A DNA stretch of 64,000 nt from DDH964 sp963763205. Its GTDB lineage: Bacteria; Desulfobacterota; Desulfuromonadia; Desulfuromonadales; DDH964. Below the pieces are notes generated by a model, which saw only the letters and a list, made by a program, of their open reading frames with translations, did no database searches and was not told the DNA's origin. Both the position numbers and the translations under genes were made by a program. Positions 1-10,731 of this stretch are shown piece by piece (the stretch's first letter is position 1; the number at the start of each line of letters is the position of its first letter). The stretch spans positions 382,777 through 446,776 of the forward strand of contig CAVXNQ010000018.1 of the NCBI GenBank assembly GCA_963763205.1, written 5' to 3'.

Positions 1-2
1 CG

Positions 3-1317
3 CGTGATTTTTCCGAGACAATGCGGGATTTGGACAGGGAGGGCATCCTCAATTACGAAGATGTTCCGTTGAAAACCAAGACCGGGGAAGAAATCTACGC
101 GGATATATATATGGTCGACCGGGCTCAACTGGCCCAATGTAATATTCGCGATGTGAGTGAACGGAAAAACCTTCAAACCAAACTCCTTCATGCCCAGAAG
201 ATGGAGGCCATCGGTACTCTGGCCGGAGGAATTGCCCATGATTTCAACAATACCCTCAATGTAATCATGGGGTATGGCGCCATGGTCATGGACAGCTTGG
301 CGGCCGACAGCCCAGCACGAGAAAATATGTCCGAGGTGCTTGGTTGCTGCCAATCGGGCTGCGGATCTCACCAGAAGGCTGCTGGTCTTCAGCAGGAAAG
401 AGGTCGTTGACGTGATGACCGTCAATATCAACGCCCTTATCCAGAACCTGCAAAAAATGCTGTCCCGGATCATCAGAGAGAATATTGAATTTCATCTGGA
501 GCTTACGGACACACCCTTGACTGTGTCGGCTGATGCCGGGCAAATCGAGCAGGTGCTGATCAACCTTGCCTCCAATGCCAAGGACGCCATGCCCGAAGGC
601 GGACGGCTGATGATCACCACCGGCTTTGAGGAGATAGATGAAGCCTTTGTTGCCGCTTACGGCTATGGCCGGCCCGGGAGATATGCGCTGATCACGGTTG
701 CTGATACCGGGCAGGGAATGGATGCGGAAACGCAGCAGAAGATATTCGAGCCTTTTTTCACCACCAAAGAGCTCGGAGAAGGGACCGGACTTGGCCTCGC
801 CATTTCCTTCGGGATAATTAAACAGCATAACGGCTATATCAAGGTCTACAGTGAACCGGGCGAAGGCACGGTGTTCAAAATATATCTGCCGCTCTGTGAT
901 GATGCGGTGCTGGAGAGGACACCGGAGGATATCGCGGCTGTCAAGGGCGGGCATGAGACGATCCTGGTGGCCGAGGACAACGCCGCTCTGAGGGATTTAT
1001 CAAGGTTCGTGCTGGAGTCATTCGGCTACACAGTTATCACTGCGAAGGATGGCGAAGATGCCATCGCAAAATTCCTGGAGAACCGGGAGCGGATCAACCT
1101 CGTTCTACTTGACGTAATCATGCCGAAGAAAAGCGGCAAAGAGGTCTGTGCGGCGATCCGCAAGGTAAGCCCGAAGATGAAAATACTCTTCGTCAGCGGA
1201 TACACCATGGAGATCATCAGCAACAAAGAATGGGAGGAGGGCGATTTTGACTTTATCCAAAAACCGTTCCCAGCAAAAAGCCTTTTATCGAAGGTGAGAG
1301 AGGTCCTGGACAAATGA
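3..1317 (+). CDS. hybrid sensor histidine kinase, 5' partial, one frameshift
   Basis: Runs in from the left edge with no start inside the window. The end of a PAS-like sensor domain comes first, then a phosphoacceptor helix (AGGIAHDFNN, about nt 223-252), an HATPase_c domain (N box NLASNAKDAMPEGG about nt 560-603; DTGQGM and GTGLGLA G boxes), and a C-terminal receiver domain with phosphorylatable Asp in LLDVIMP near nt 1110. The reading frame changes near nt 345: removing one G gives SEVLVAANRAADLTRRLL, which is what the family expects. This looks like a single-base error or a recent mutation. It autophosphorylates and passes phosphate through its own receiver domain. The next gene overlaps by 4 bp (ATGA), so the two form a signalling pair. 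Confidence 0.85.
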
Positions 1318-2357
1318 ACGAGAAAATATTGCTGGTCGACGATGAAGAGAGCAACCTCAGGCTGCTCACCCAGTGGCTGGTGCCGTTAGGCTATGATGTT
1401 GAATATGCCTCAAACGGTGAGGAGGCGGTGCGGAAGGTGCGGGAAAACCGACCGGACCTGCTCATCCTCGATATCATGATGCCGATCATGGATGGCAACG
1501 AGGCCTGCCGGATTTTAAAAGCAGACCCGGAGACCAAGAATATCCCGATAATCATGGTGACGGCGCTGCACGACAGGAAATCAAAATTGAAAGGGCTCTC
1601 TGTCTCTGCCAATGATTTTCTTTCCAAACCCATCGATCAGGGGGAATTACTCATCCGGGTCCGGAACCTTCTGAAGATCAAGGCCGCCGACGACTTTATG
1701 CTCAACCATACTCAGATCCTGGAAGAGGAAGTGCGGGACAGAACACGGGATCTAAAAAATATGAGCATCGAGATGGTGGAGAAGCTGACGACCGCGGCGG
1801 AATTTCGGGATACGGACACCGGTGCGCATATCGCGAGGATCGGGTTTTATGCCAATAAGGTCGCCAAAGCGATCGGTCTGCCGAGCGACTTTGTTGAAAC
1901 GATAACCTTTGCAAGCCCGCTGCATGACATCGGCAAGATCGGGATTCCGGACAACATCCTCTTAAAGCCGGTGCCTCTTACCCGGGATGAATTCCGGATC
2001 ATGAAGAACCATTCTGCAATCGGCGAGAAGATACTCGCGGGATCTACCTATCCCTCTATCCAGATGGCTGCTGTCATTGCCCTGAATCATCACGAACGCT
2101 GGGACGGCGGGGGATATCCAAGCGGGCTCAAAGGAGAAGAAACGCCCCTTGAGGGGAGGATCGTCATGCTCATCGACCAATATGACGCGCTCAGGTGTCA
2201 ACGGCCCTACAAGCCGGGCTTCGATCACTCTCAGACGGTCAAGATTATCACCGAGGGTGACGGCCGGACCATGCCTGAACATTTTGATCCGGCGATCCTC
2301 AGGACCTTCCAGGAAATCGCCCCGGCATTTGATGAGATATTCGCTCAGCACCAATAG
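1314..2357 (+). CDS. response regulator with HD-GYP cyclic-di-GMP phosphodiesterase domain
   Basis: 347 aa, RpfG-like architecture. The receiver domain spans residues 4-120 with phosphoacceptor Asp53 (LILDIMMP) and the acidic pocket VDDEE. The HD-GYP domain spans about 155-345 with HD at 204-205 (SPLHDIGKIG), the HHERWDGGGYPSG motif at 259-271 and GYP at 267-269, so the residues for c-di-GMP hydrolysis are present. The start overlaps the upstream kinase stop as ATGA, which indicates translational coupling and that this is the kinase's probable partner. The input signal is not visible. Confidence 0.9.
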   Translation: MNEKILLVDDEESNLRLLTQWLVPLGYDVEYASNGEEAVRKVRENRPDLLILDIMMPIMDGNEACRILKADPETKNIPIIMVTALHDRKSKLKGLSVSANDFLSKPIDQGELLIRVRNLLKIKAADDFMLNHTQILEEEVRDRTRDLKNMSIEMVEKLTTAAEFRDTDTGAHIARIGFYANKVAKAIGLPSDFVETITFASPLHDIGKIGIPDNILLKPVPLTRDEFRIMKNHSAIGEKILAGSTYPSIQMAAVIALNHHERWDGGGYPSGLKGEETPLEGRIVMLIDQYDALRCQRPYKPGFDHSQTVKIITEGDGRTMPEHFDPAILRTFQEIAPAFDEIFAQHQ

Positions 2358-2537
2358 GGCGGCGCCGGTCCACGGAGGGATGGGGGGCCACCAAGCCGGA
2401 GCAAATCGTTCCCATTTGGGAGGGGAGGAGCAGCACCGGAACAGATCCGCTTTGTGGTGGTGAGTCCGACATGATTTACGTCTCCGGACCCGGCCATGGC
2501 GGGCCTGCCGTCATCGGCCACACCTATTTGGTCTGGC
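2358..2537 (+). pseudogene. phosphoketolase fragment (about 21 codons recognisable)
   Basis: At nt 2468-2530 the frame encodes DMIYVSGPGHGGPAVIGHTY followed by Leu, which matches the conserved thiamine-diphosphate-site region near the N-terminus of xylulose-5-phosphate/fructose-6-phosphate phosphoketolases. No phosphoketolase sequence continues after it: the frame hits a stop just past 2537 and the next recognisable sequence is a P-type ATPase. I could not assign nt 2358-2467 upstream. This is a remnant, not a gene. Confidence 0.6.
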
Positions 2538-2538
2538 G

Positions 2539-2898
2539 ATGATCGTCGACGCGATCAAGGAGAGCCGGAAAATCTTCCAGCGGATGAACAGTTACGCGAT
2601 CTACCGCATCACCGAGACGCTGCGCGTCCTGCTGTTCATGACGTTGTCGATCCTGGTGTTCAACTTTTACCCGGTGACCGCGGTCATGATCGTGATGCTG
2701 GCGTTGCTCAACGACGGCGCCATCCTGTCCATCGCCTATGACAATGTTCATTACAAGGACAAGCCTGAAGCCTGGAACATGCGCATGGTGTTGGGGGTTG
2801 CCACGGTTCTGGGCGTCATCGGAGTGGTTTCCGCCTTCAGCCTGTTCTATCTCGGTGAACGCGTCTTTCATCTCGACCGGCGGCTTTGCCCCGCATGA
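2539..2898 (+). pseudogene. C-terminal fragment of a plasma-membrane H+-ATPase-type P-type ATPase
   Basis: About 110 codons match the membrane half of type IIIA proton-efflux P-type ATPases: IVDAIKESRKIFQRMNSYAI, then transmembrane stretches around LLFMTLSILVFNFYPVTAVM and the family signature MLALLNDGAILSIAYDNV. The catalytic DKTGT and nucleotide-binding domains are absent and the C-terminus breaks off after GERVFHLDR. It begins directly at the phosphoketolase remnant, so two unrelated genes were joined by deletion or rearrangement. Nt 2899-3200 has short open frames but nothing I recognise. Confidence 0.75.
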
Positions 2899-3223
2899 CG
2901 ACAGCCTCGCGGGCTTGGGCTGGTCCGCCCAGGGGTGGATCACGCTGCTTCGTCTCGCAGGGGCAATGCCGCTGACCTCCTTTCACCGCATGTTCACGAA
3001 GCAGCTGCGGTTTGCGGTGGGCTACCTGCAACTCCGGGCCATCGTCATTGCCTCTGTGATCGCATCCCTGGCGGTGCCGTGAGGGAACAGGCGCCGTTGG
3101 CGCCGGTCCCTTTTTGCCGACCGGATCGCAGCGGCAGAAACCCTCTGGACATCACCACCGTTTCGCGCTATGTTCTAAATCCTGACCAAAATAGACAGCT
3201 ATTTCCGGGAGGATGATACACCC

Positions 3224-4282
3224 ATGAACGTCGAGCAGATGAAGCTGGTGCTGGGGGAGATCCTCACCAAGACCGACCTCACCCCCTGCATCGTCGGCCA
3301 CCGCGGCGTCGGCAAGAGCGCCGGCGTCGTCCAGGTCTGCCGTGACCTGGGACGCCGCTACGTCTCCCTGCGCCTGGGCCAGATGGAGGTCGGCGACCTG
3401 GTCGGCATCCCGTATCGCGAGGGGGAGACGATGCGCTGGTCGCGCCCCTCCTGGTGGCCGGCCGACGATGCTCCGGAGACGGTGGTCCACTGCGACGAGC
3501 TCAACCGCGCCCAGCAGGAGGACACCCTGCAGGCGATCTTCCAGTTCGTCGAGCCGCCGGTGGAAGGGCAGCGCCGCGCCCTGCATACCCACACCCTCCA
3601 CCCCCGGCACAAGGTGGTGGTCTCCATCAACCCGCCCGACGGCAGCTACCAGGTGGCGACCCTCGACCGGGCGCTCCTCGACCGCATGGTCATCCTCCAG
3701 GTGGAGAGCGACTACGCCTGCTGGGCCCGCTACGCCCGGGCGCGGGAGCTCGATCTTGATGTGCGCCAGTTTCTCGGCGGCAACAGCCACCTGCTGGCCC
3801 GCCAGGGGAGCCCTTGCGAGCTGCCGGTGGAGCCGACCGAGCGCGCCTGGGAGATGGTCAGCATCCTGCGCCGCAGCTGCCGCTTTCCCGCCGAACTGGA
3901 GATGGAGGTCTATGCCGGCATCGTCGGCAAGGAGGCGGCGGTGATGTTTCTGCGCTGGTGCAGCGAACAGCGCGAGCGCCCGGTGACCGCCGCCGAGGTC
4001 CTTGACCGCTGGCCGGAGGTCGCCGCCAAGGTGGCCGCCCAGCGCGACGACCTGCAGGCGGTGACCCTCGGCGAGGTGGTTTCTTCTCTTGATAACGGGA
4101 CGGTGTTGAATGCCACGCGGGAGGCGCACCTGGTCGCCTACATCGCCGTTCTCCCCCGCGACCAGCGCTTCGGCCTGGTCAAGGCTCTGGCCCGCATCCC
4201 GGCGGTGGCCGCCGCCATTACCCAGGACAAGTACGACGCCGTCGTGCTCGAAGCCATCGAGGCGATCAGCGCGGGGGTTTGA
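3224..4282 (+). CDS. MoxR-type AAA+ ATPase
   Basis: 352 aa AAA_5-type ATPase with Walker A GHRGVGKS (residues 25-32) and Walker B VVHCDELNRA (87-96, Asp91-Glu92). An Arg-rich sensor region follows (ATLDRALLDRM). MoxR ATPases work as chaperone-like remodelling partners of VWA-domain proteins, and the next gene is exactly such a protein, 30 bp downstream in the same direction. A GGGAGGA ribosome-binding site lies about 11 nt before the ATG. The substrate of this module is not evident from sequence. Confidence 0.85.
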   Translation: MNVEQMKLVLGEILTKTDLTPCIVGHRGVGKSAGVVQVCRDLGRRYVSLRLGQMEVGDLVGIPYREGETMRWSRPSWWPADDAPETVVHCDELNRAQQEDTLQAIFQFVEPPVEGQRRALHTHTLHPRHKVVVSINPPDGSYQVATLDRALLDRMVILQVESDYACWARYARARELDLDVRQFLGGNSHLLARQGSPCELPVEPTERAWEMVSILRRSCRFPAELEMEVYAGIVGKEAAVMFLRWCSEQRERPVTAAEVLDRWPEVAAKVAAQRDDLQAVTLGEVVSSLDNGTVLNATREAHLVAYIAVLPRDQRFGLVKALARIPAVAAAITQDKYDAVVLEAIEAISAGV

Positions 4283-4312
4283 ATAAAGGCGAGGGGCTGG
4301 GGGCTGGAGGCG

Positions 4313-5536
4313 ATGGGCGAGGCGGTGACGGTCGAAAGCGGGGACGGACTGGAGGAGCTGCGCCGCGCGGTGGTGCGGCTGCTCAAGGAGCGCCCCTTCT
4401 ACGGCCACTTCCTGCTTCATTTCCGGCGTGAGGTTGGCCCCGGGCCGGCCGCCCTGGGGGTGACGATCCGCGGCGCCGTGCCGACCCTCTACGTCCATCC
4501 TCCGGCCTTTGATCGCTTCAGCTTGAGGGAACAGCAGGCTCTTCTGGAGCATGTGCTCAAGCACGTCCTGCACCTCCACCCGGCCCGGCGCAAGGAGCGC
4601 CACAGCGGGAGCTGGGACCTCGCCTGCGATCTGGCGATCAACCCCGGCATTACCGGTCTTCCCTCCCGGGCGCTGTTCCCCGAGTGCCTCGGCCTGCCTC
4701 CGGGGCAGGCCGCCGAGGAATACTACCGCCTGATCGCCCGCCCCTTAGACACCGGCAACCTGGAAGGGGAAGGGCACGGCAACGCCGCCCGCGATGCCGG
4801 CAGCCACCGCGAGCAGGACGCGGCGAAGAGCGACCCGCTCCCCGCCGGGGCCGCGGCAGCGCAGACCGTCGACGACCACCGGGTCTGGGCCGAAGCCGAC
4901 AGCACCCCGGAGGCTTTGGCCGAGGAGGTGCTGCGCGGCCTGGTCCGGGAGGCCTGGCGGGCGAGCCGCGGCGAGGTCCCCGGCGAGATCCGCGAGCTGG
5001 TGGCAGGGTGGCTCGCGCCGCCGCAGGTCCCCTGGCAGCAGGTGTTGCGGCAGTTCGTCGCCACCGCCGGGCGGGTCGGCAGGCGCGGCACCTGGAAAAG
5101 AGAGCACCGTCGCTTTGGCCACGTGACTCCGGGGGTGCGCAAGCGCCAGCGTCTCAACCTGCTGGTCGGCGTCGACATCTCCGACTCGACCGACAGCCAG
5201 CCGCTGCGCGAGGCCTTTGCCGCTGAGCTGGTGCGGATCGCCGGCGGCCGGGAGAGCCTGCTCACCGTCCTCTACGCCGGCAGCCGCATCCAGAAGATCG
5301 ATGCCTTCCGCAGCAGCGAAGCGGTCGCCGAGGTCTACCACGGCGGCGGCTTCACTGACCTGCGGCCGGTCTTCGCCCATGCCCGCACCCTGCAGCCGCG
5401 GCCGGCGGCGGTTATCTACCTCACCGACGGCTTCGGCGCGGCGCCGGAGGTGATGGAATTTCCTACCCTCTGGGTGCTGACCCGCGAGGGACAGAAGCCG
5501 GCTCCGTGGGGGGTGGAGCTGCGGCTGGGGGTCTAG
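4313..5536 (+). CDS. VWA domain protein with metallopeptidase-like N-terminal domain (DUF2201-like)
   Basis: 407 aa. The N-terminal half resembles the metallopeptidase-like domain found before VWA domains in MoxR partners, but the expected HExxH is degenerate: residues 79-89 read EHVLKHVLHLH, with Val where the catalytic Glu should be, so hydrolytic activity is doubtful. The C-terminal VWA-like domain has an intact MIDAS: DISDS (288-292), Thr in GGGFTDL and Asp in YLTDG. The middle (about 150-200) is low-complexity and probably flexible. Together with the upstream ATPase it forms a MoxR/VWA pair, functionally like RavA-ViaA. The start is uncertain; the SD-like GGAGG is only 2 nt from this ATG. 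Confidence 0.75.
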   Translation: MGEAVTVESGDGLEELRRAVVRLLKERPFYGHFLLHFRREVGPGPAALGVTIRGAVPTLYVHPPAFDRFSLREQQALLEHVLKHVLHLHPARRKERHSGSWDLACDLAINPGITGLPSRALFPECLGLPPGQAAEEYYRLIARPLDTGNLEGEGHGNAARDAGSHREQDAAKSDPLPAGAAAAQTVDDHRVWAEADSTPEALAEEVLRGLVREAWRASRGEVPGEIRELVAGWLAPPQVPWQQVLRQFVATAGRVGRRGTWKREHRRFGHVTPGVRKRQRLNLLVGVDISDSTDSQPLREAFAAELVRIAGGRESLLTVLYAGSRIQKIDAFRSSEAVAEVYHGGGFTDLRPVFAHARTLQPRPAAVIYLTDGFGAAPEVMEFPTLWVLTREGQKPAPWGVELRLGV

Positions 5537-5582
5537 AGACGTCAGAAGTGAGAGGCGAACTCTTTAGCTGGATGGATGGCTT

Positions 5583-5993
5583 ATGAACAGTGAACACACC
5601 GAACCGATGACCGTCGAATCGGTCCAGGCCCTTTTGGAAGCGGCGGGAGCCCGGGTCATGGCCCGCTCCGGGCGCAGCGAGAACTACGGTGCGCCCCGGG
5701 AGTTCTCCTTCGAGGTGCGCGGCTTGTGGCCCAACGGCCTCGGCCTGCACGTCGTCGCCCGCCAGTTCAACTACCGCGACCCCTGGGAGGCGGAAGGACG
5801 GGTCAACGACCTCGTCGACGTCGCCCTGCTGCGCGACGGCAGCTACTCTCCCCTGCCGCGAGGGTATGCCTGGTTCCAGGGGCGGGACGAGGAAGTCGGG
5901 GTCGACGAAGAGGCGCTGCGCGAGATCGTCGCCGTGGTGAAGGAGGTCAACCCCAAGCTGTTCCGGCTGCAGGAATTGACCGGGGATTTGTAG
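5583..5993 (+). CDS. hypothetical protein, third gene of the MoxR/VWA cluster
   Basis: 136 aa, acidic, no signal peptide or membrane segment. I do not recognise a family. It follows the VWA gene by 46 bp on the same strand and ends just before a strong terminator, so it is probably co-transcribed with the ATPase/VWA pair. The C-terminal part is predicted helical (EEALREIVAVVKEVNPKL). A first ATG at 5583 is used; a second Met at residue 9 is possible. Confidence 0.6.
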   Translation: MNSEHTEPMTVESVQALLEAAGARVMARSGRSENYGAPREFSFEVRGLWPNGLGLHVVARQFNYRDPWEAEGRVNDLVDVALLRDGSYSPLPRGYAWFQGRDEEVGVDEEALREIVAVVKEVNPKLFRLQELTGDL

Positions 5994-6010
5994 CCGGGAC
6001 GAAAAATAGC

Positions 6011-6048
6011 AACGAAAAAAGCCGGTCGCTGGACCGGCTTTTTTCGTT
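6011..6048 (+). terminator. rho-independent terminator, possibly bidirectional
   Basis: A GC-rich stem AAGCCGGTC/GACCGGCTT with a 3-4 nt loop, flanked by A6 and T6, lies 18 bp after the preceding gene. The A and T runs on both sides could let it end transcription from both directions. Confidence 0.85.
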
Positions 6049-6060
6049 GCGGCGGTAGCC

Positions 6061-6176
6061 GCATGCCGGGAACGGCTGACGCCTTATTCCGGCCTACGGT
6101 TTTTTCTCGGGGCAAGGGGCCGGTAGGTCGGCCGAAATAAGCGCGGCGTTTCCGGCAATCCGGCAGTGCCGGCCGG
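6061..6176. repeat. intergenic palindromic repeat (GTAGGCCGG-ATAAGCGCAGCG type)
   Basis: Two inverted arms, CGCCTTATTCCGGCCTAC and GTAGGTCGGCCGAAATAAGC, surround a short centre. A related single arm lies at 46703-46732. It has no coding potential and looks like a dispersed intergenic repeat of the REP kind. Confidence 0.6.
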
Positions 6177-6177
6177 A

Positions 6178-7239
6178 TCAGCGCCGCAGGCTGTGCCAGA
6201 CCGAGACCCCCAGGGTGACGGCGGTCAGCGGCAGGACGAAGTAGACCATCGCCCGGGTCAATTGCGGCAGGCCCGGATGGTGCGTCGCCATGAGAACCAG
6301 AAAGGTGGTGTAGGCCAGGTAATAAAAGCAGAACAGCCCCCCCTCCCAGCGCTCGATGCGGTGGCCGGTGAAAAAGATCGGCAGGCAGGCGACCGTCGCC
6401 GCCAGCATCACCGGCAGGTCGAAATCGAGGGCCGCCGTGGGAACCGGTACGCCGGCGGGGGAAAACAGGGCCGTCAATCCCAGAACGCTGAGAATGTTGA
6501 AAATGTTGCTGCCGACGATATTGCCGACGGCGATGTCGCGCTGGCCGCGCAGGCTGGCCAGGACCGAGGTGGCGAGCTCCGGCAGCGAGGTGCCGATGGC
6601 GACCACGGTCAGGCCGATGATCAGGTCGCTGACCTCGAAATGGCGGGCGATGGTCACTGCGCCGTTTACCAGCCATCTCGAGCCGAGGCCGAGCAGCAGC
6701 AGGCCGCCGAGAATCTGCAGCAGCTGGGTGCTGCGCCGGGACTTGCCTCGGGCCTCGGCCGGCAGCTCCTCCTGCACCTGGCGGTTCTCCCGGCGGCTGC
6801 GCCGCACGGTCCAGACCGTGTAGACGATCAGCCCGGCAAACAGCAGCAGTCCCTCGGCGCGGGAGATCCGGCCGTCCCCGGCGAAGAAGTAGGTGAGGGC
6901 GGAGATGCCGACCATGATCGGGACCTCCAGGCGTACCACCTGGCGGGCGACGACCAGCGGGGCGGCCAGGGCGGAGAGGCCGAGGATCAGCAGGATGTTG
7001 GCGATATTGCTGCCGACCACATTGCCGAGGGCGATGCCGGCCTGCCCCTGCCAGGCGGAGAGGACCGAGACCGCCAGTTCCGGGGCGCTGGTACCGAAGG
7101 CGACGACGGTGAGGCCGACCACCAGCGGCGAGATGCCGAGGTCGACGGCGAGATGGGCGGCGCCGCGCACCAGCAGTTCGGCGCCGCCGATCAGCAGGAC
7201 GAAGCCGGCCAGCAAAAGGAGCAGGGTCAACCAGGTCAT
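6178..7239 (-). CDS. calcium/sodium antiporter, CaCA superfamily (YrbG-like)
   Basis: 353 aa integral membrane protein with the two inverted alpha repeats of the family: GLTVVAFGTSAPELAVSV with GNVVGSNIANILLILG in the first half, and GLTVVAIGTSLPELATSV with GNIVGSNIFNILSVLG in the second. About ten transmembrane helices and a charged cytoplasmic loop (RRSRRENRQVQEE) between the halves. It exchanges Ca2+ for Na+ or H+ across the inner membrane. The frame extends further upstream, but the ATG at 7239 starts directly at the first membrane helix and has an AGGA-type SD 8-10 nt before it, so it is preferred. Confidence 0.9.
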   Translation of the reverse strand: MTWLTLLLLLAGFVLLIGGAELLVRGAAHLAVDLGISPLVVGLTVVAFGTSAPELAVSVLSAWQGQAGIALGNVVGSNIANILLILGLSALAAPLVVARQVVRLEVPIMVGISALTYFFAGDGRISRAEGLLLFAGLIVYTVWTVRRSRRENRQVQEELPAEARGKSRRSTQLLQILGGLLLLGLGSRWLVNGAVTIARHFEVSDLIIGLTVVAIGTSLPELATSVLASLRGQRDIAVGNIVGSNIFNILSVLGLTALFSPAGVPVPTAALDFDLPVMLAATVACLPIFFTGHRIERWEGGLFCFYYLAYTTFLVLMATHHPGLPQLTRAMVYFVLPLTAVTLGVSVWHSLRR

Positions 7240-7395
7240 GCGCACATCCTTGCGGTCGGAAGCCGCGGCCGAACCGCGTTGACGAGGCGGCGGCCGAAAG
7301 CTCGGGACTTCGCCAGCCACCCGTCTTGGCGCGGCTCGGGAAAGAGGGCTAAACTGGAGACAAAGGAGAACGCGCCGAAAAAGAGGAGAAGCGTC

Positions 7396-7650
7396 ATGCA
7401 AGCCTTAGAGATCAAGGACCATATCTACTGGAGCGATCGCTGGTCGGCGCAAATCGGCCGGCGGTTGGAAGTGGCCGACAGCAGCGAAGGGCTGTTCATT
7501 TTTCCCGAGAGCCTGGGGCGGGAAGCGATCCTCGAGGTGCTCAAGGACGTTCCGGCGGACCTTTACCGCCTCTATGACCTGGAGCCCGCGGCAGAGGAGG
7601 ACTGCGACTTCATGGCCGATTCGGGAGCCTGCTACCGGCGCCTCCATTAG
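7396..7650 (+). CDS. small hypothetical protein
   Basis: 84 aa soluble acidic protein. The start is supported by AAGAGGAGAAG about 7 nt upstream. No motif I can name; a Cys sits near the middle of the C-terminal acidic stretch (EEDCDF) and another near the end. It is divergent from the antiporter gene and converges on selD with a gap of 7 bp. Confidence 0.55.
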   Translation: MQALEIKDHIYWSDRWSAQIGRRLEVADSSEGLFIFPESLGREAILEVLKDVPADLYRLYDLEPAAEEDCDFMADSGACYRRLH

Positions 7651-7657
7651 CCGACTT

Positions 7658-8695
7658 CTAAACCACGCGCAGCCGGCCGGGGGAGCCTTCCGCGACCCTT
7701 CCGATCTCCCAGAAGGGGACCTTGCGTTTTTTCAGCGCCGCCTGCAGCAGGGGGAGGCGCTCTTTGGCCACCGCCAGCAGCAGGCCGCCGGAGGTCTGCG
7801 GATCGGCGAGCAGATCGAGGGTCGCGGGGTCGAGCCGGTCGGATTCGAGCACGCGGGGGAGGTAGTGCTCCCGGTTGTTGTAGCTGCCGGCCGGGACCAG
7901 GCCGATGGCGGCCATCTCCCGCACCTGGGGGTAGACCGGCAGGGCGGCCCCGTCGATCTCCAGCAGCACGCCGCTGGCCTCGGCCATTTCCAGGGCATGC
8001 CCGAGCAGGCCGAAGCCGCTGATGTCGGTGGCGGCGGCGACGCCGGCTTGGAGCATCGCTTCCGCGGCCGCCTTGTTGAGGGTTTCCATGCCGGCGATGG
8101 CCTCGGCCATCGCGCTCTGCCCGATGACCTCCCCCTTGAGAGCGGTGGCGAGGATGCCGGTGCCCAGCGGCTTGGTGAGCAGCAGCCGGTCGCCGGGGCG
8201 GGCGCCGCGGGTGGTCACCAGGCGCGCCGGATCGACCAGCCCGGTCACCGCCAGGCCGATCTTCGGCTCCTCGTCCTCGACGCTGTGGCCGCCGACGATC
8301 ACCGCCCCGGCCTCGAGAACTTTTTCCGCGCAGCCGCGCAGGATCGCCACCAGGATCGCGCGGTCCAGGCAGGCCGGAAAGCCGACCAGGGAGAGGGCGG
8401 TCAAGGGGGTGCCGCCCATGGCGTAGATGTCCGAGAGGGCGTTGGCGGCCGCAATCCGGCCGTAGCTCGCCGGATCGTCGACGATCGGCGTGAAGAAGTC
8501 GACCGACTGCACCAGCGCCCGGCTCTCGTCGAGCCGGTAGACGCCGGCGTCGGCGAAGGGGATATCGGCCGAAAGCAGATTCGGATCGCTGAATTGTGGT
8601 AACTGACGCAGCACCTGCGCCAACGGCCCGGGGGCCAGCTTGGCGGCTCAACCGCTGCTGCGGGAGAGGCTGGTCAGTTTCGGCTGATCGGCCAT
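7658..8695 (-). CDS. selD: selenide, water dikinase, itself a selenoprotein (in-frame UGA)
   Basis: Makes selenophosphate from selenide and ATP for Sec-tRNA and other selenium uses. A frame reading only sense codons covers from about residue 25, but the true start is the ATG at 8695, preceded by a strong SD (AAAGGAGGTGAG). Read through TGA at 8650-8648 the N-terminus is SLSRSSG-Sec-AAKLAPG: Sec16 sits where other SelD proteins have the catalytic Cys, with the conserved Lys19 after it. The rest is a full-length AIR-synthase-fold protein (about 345 aa) with GGHSVEDEEPKIGLAVTG and DISGFGLLGHALEM. It is the last gene of selA-selB-selD, 85 bp after selB. Confidence 0.93.
8617..8647 (-). other. candidate bacterial SECIS hairpin in selD
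   Basis: Immediately after the UGA the mRNA can fold GCCAA...TTGGC and GGCC...GGCC arms around a C/G-rich apical loop. Position (starting a few nt 3' of the UGA) and size fit a bacterial SECIS bound by the SelB C-terminal domain. It was identified by eye, not by folding. Confidence 0.5.
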
Positions 8696-8717
8696 CGGCT
8701 CACCTCCTTTCTGTAGA

Positions 8718-8779
8718 ATCGGTGACAGGTGACGGGTAAAGGGTGACGGGTAAAATCTCTAGTGGTTGCCTTGCACTCG

Positions 8780-8795
<16 letters not shown>
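8718..8795. repeat. short intergenic inverted repeat of GTGACGGGT units
   Basis: Tandem GTGAC(A/G)GGTGACGGG units at 8722-8750 face CACTCGTCACTCGTCACC at 8773-8790. The right arm supplies the last codons and the stop of selB (GGT GAC GAG TGA). A similar repeat lies at 62684-62765 between metV and metF. Confidence 0.6.
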
Positions 8796-10702
<1,907 letters not shown>

Positions 10703-10731
10703 AAGCTCAAGGTGGGCCTGGGCAGGGATGC

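Noticed and set aside
3152..4603. Long minus-strand open frame opposite the MoxR ATPase gene
   Set aside because: It is antisense to a clearly conserved ATPase, has no motif, and arises from the high GC content of the plus-strand gene.
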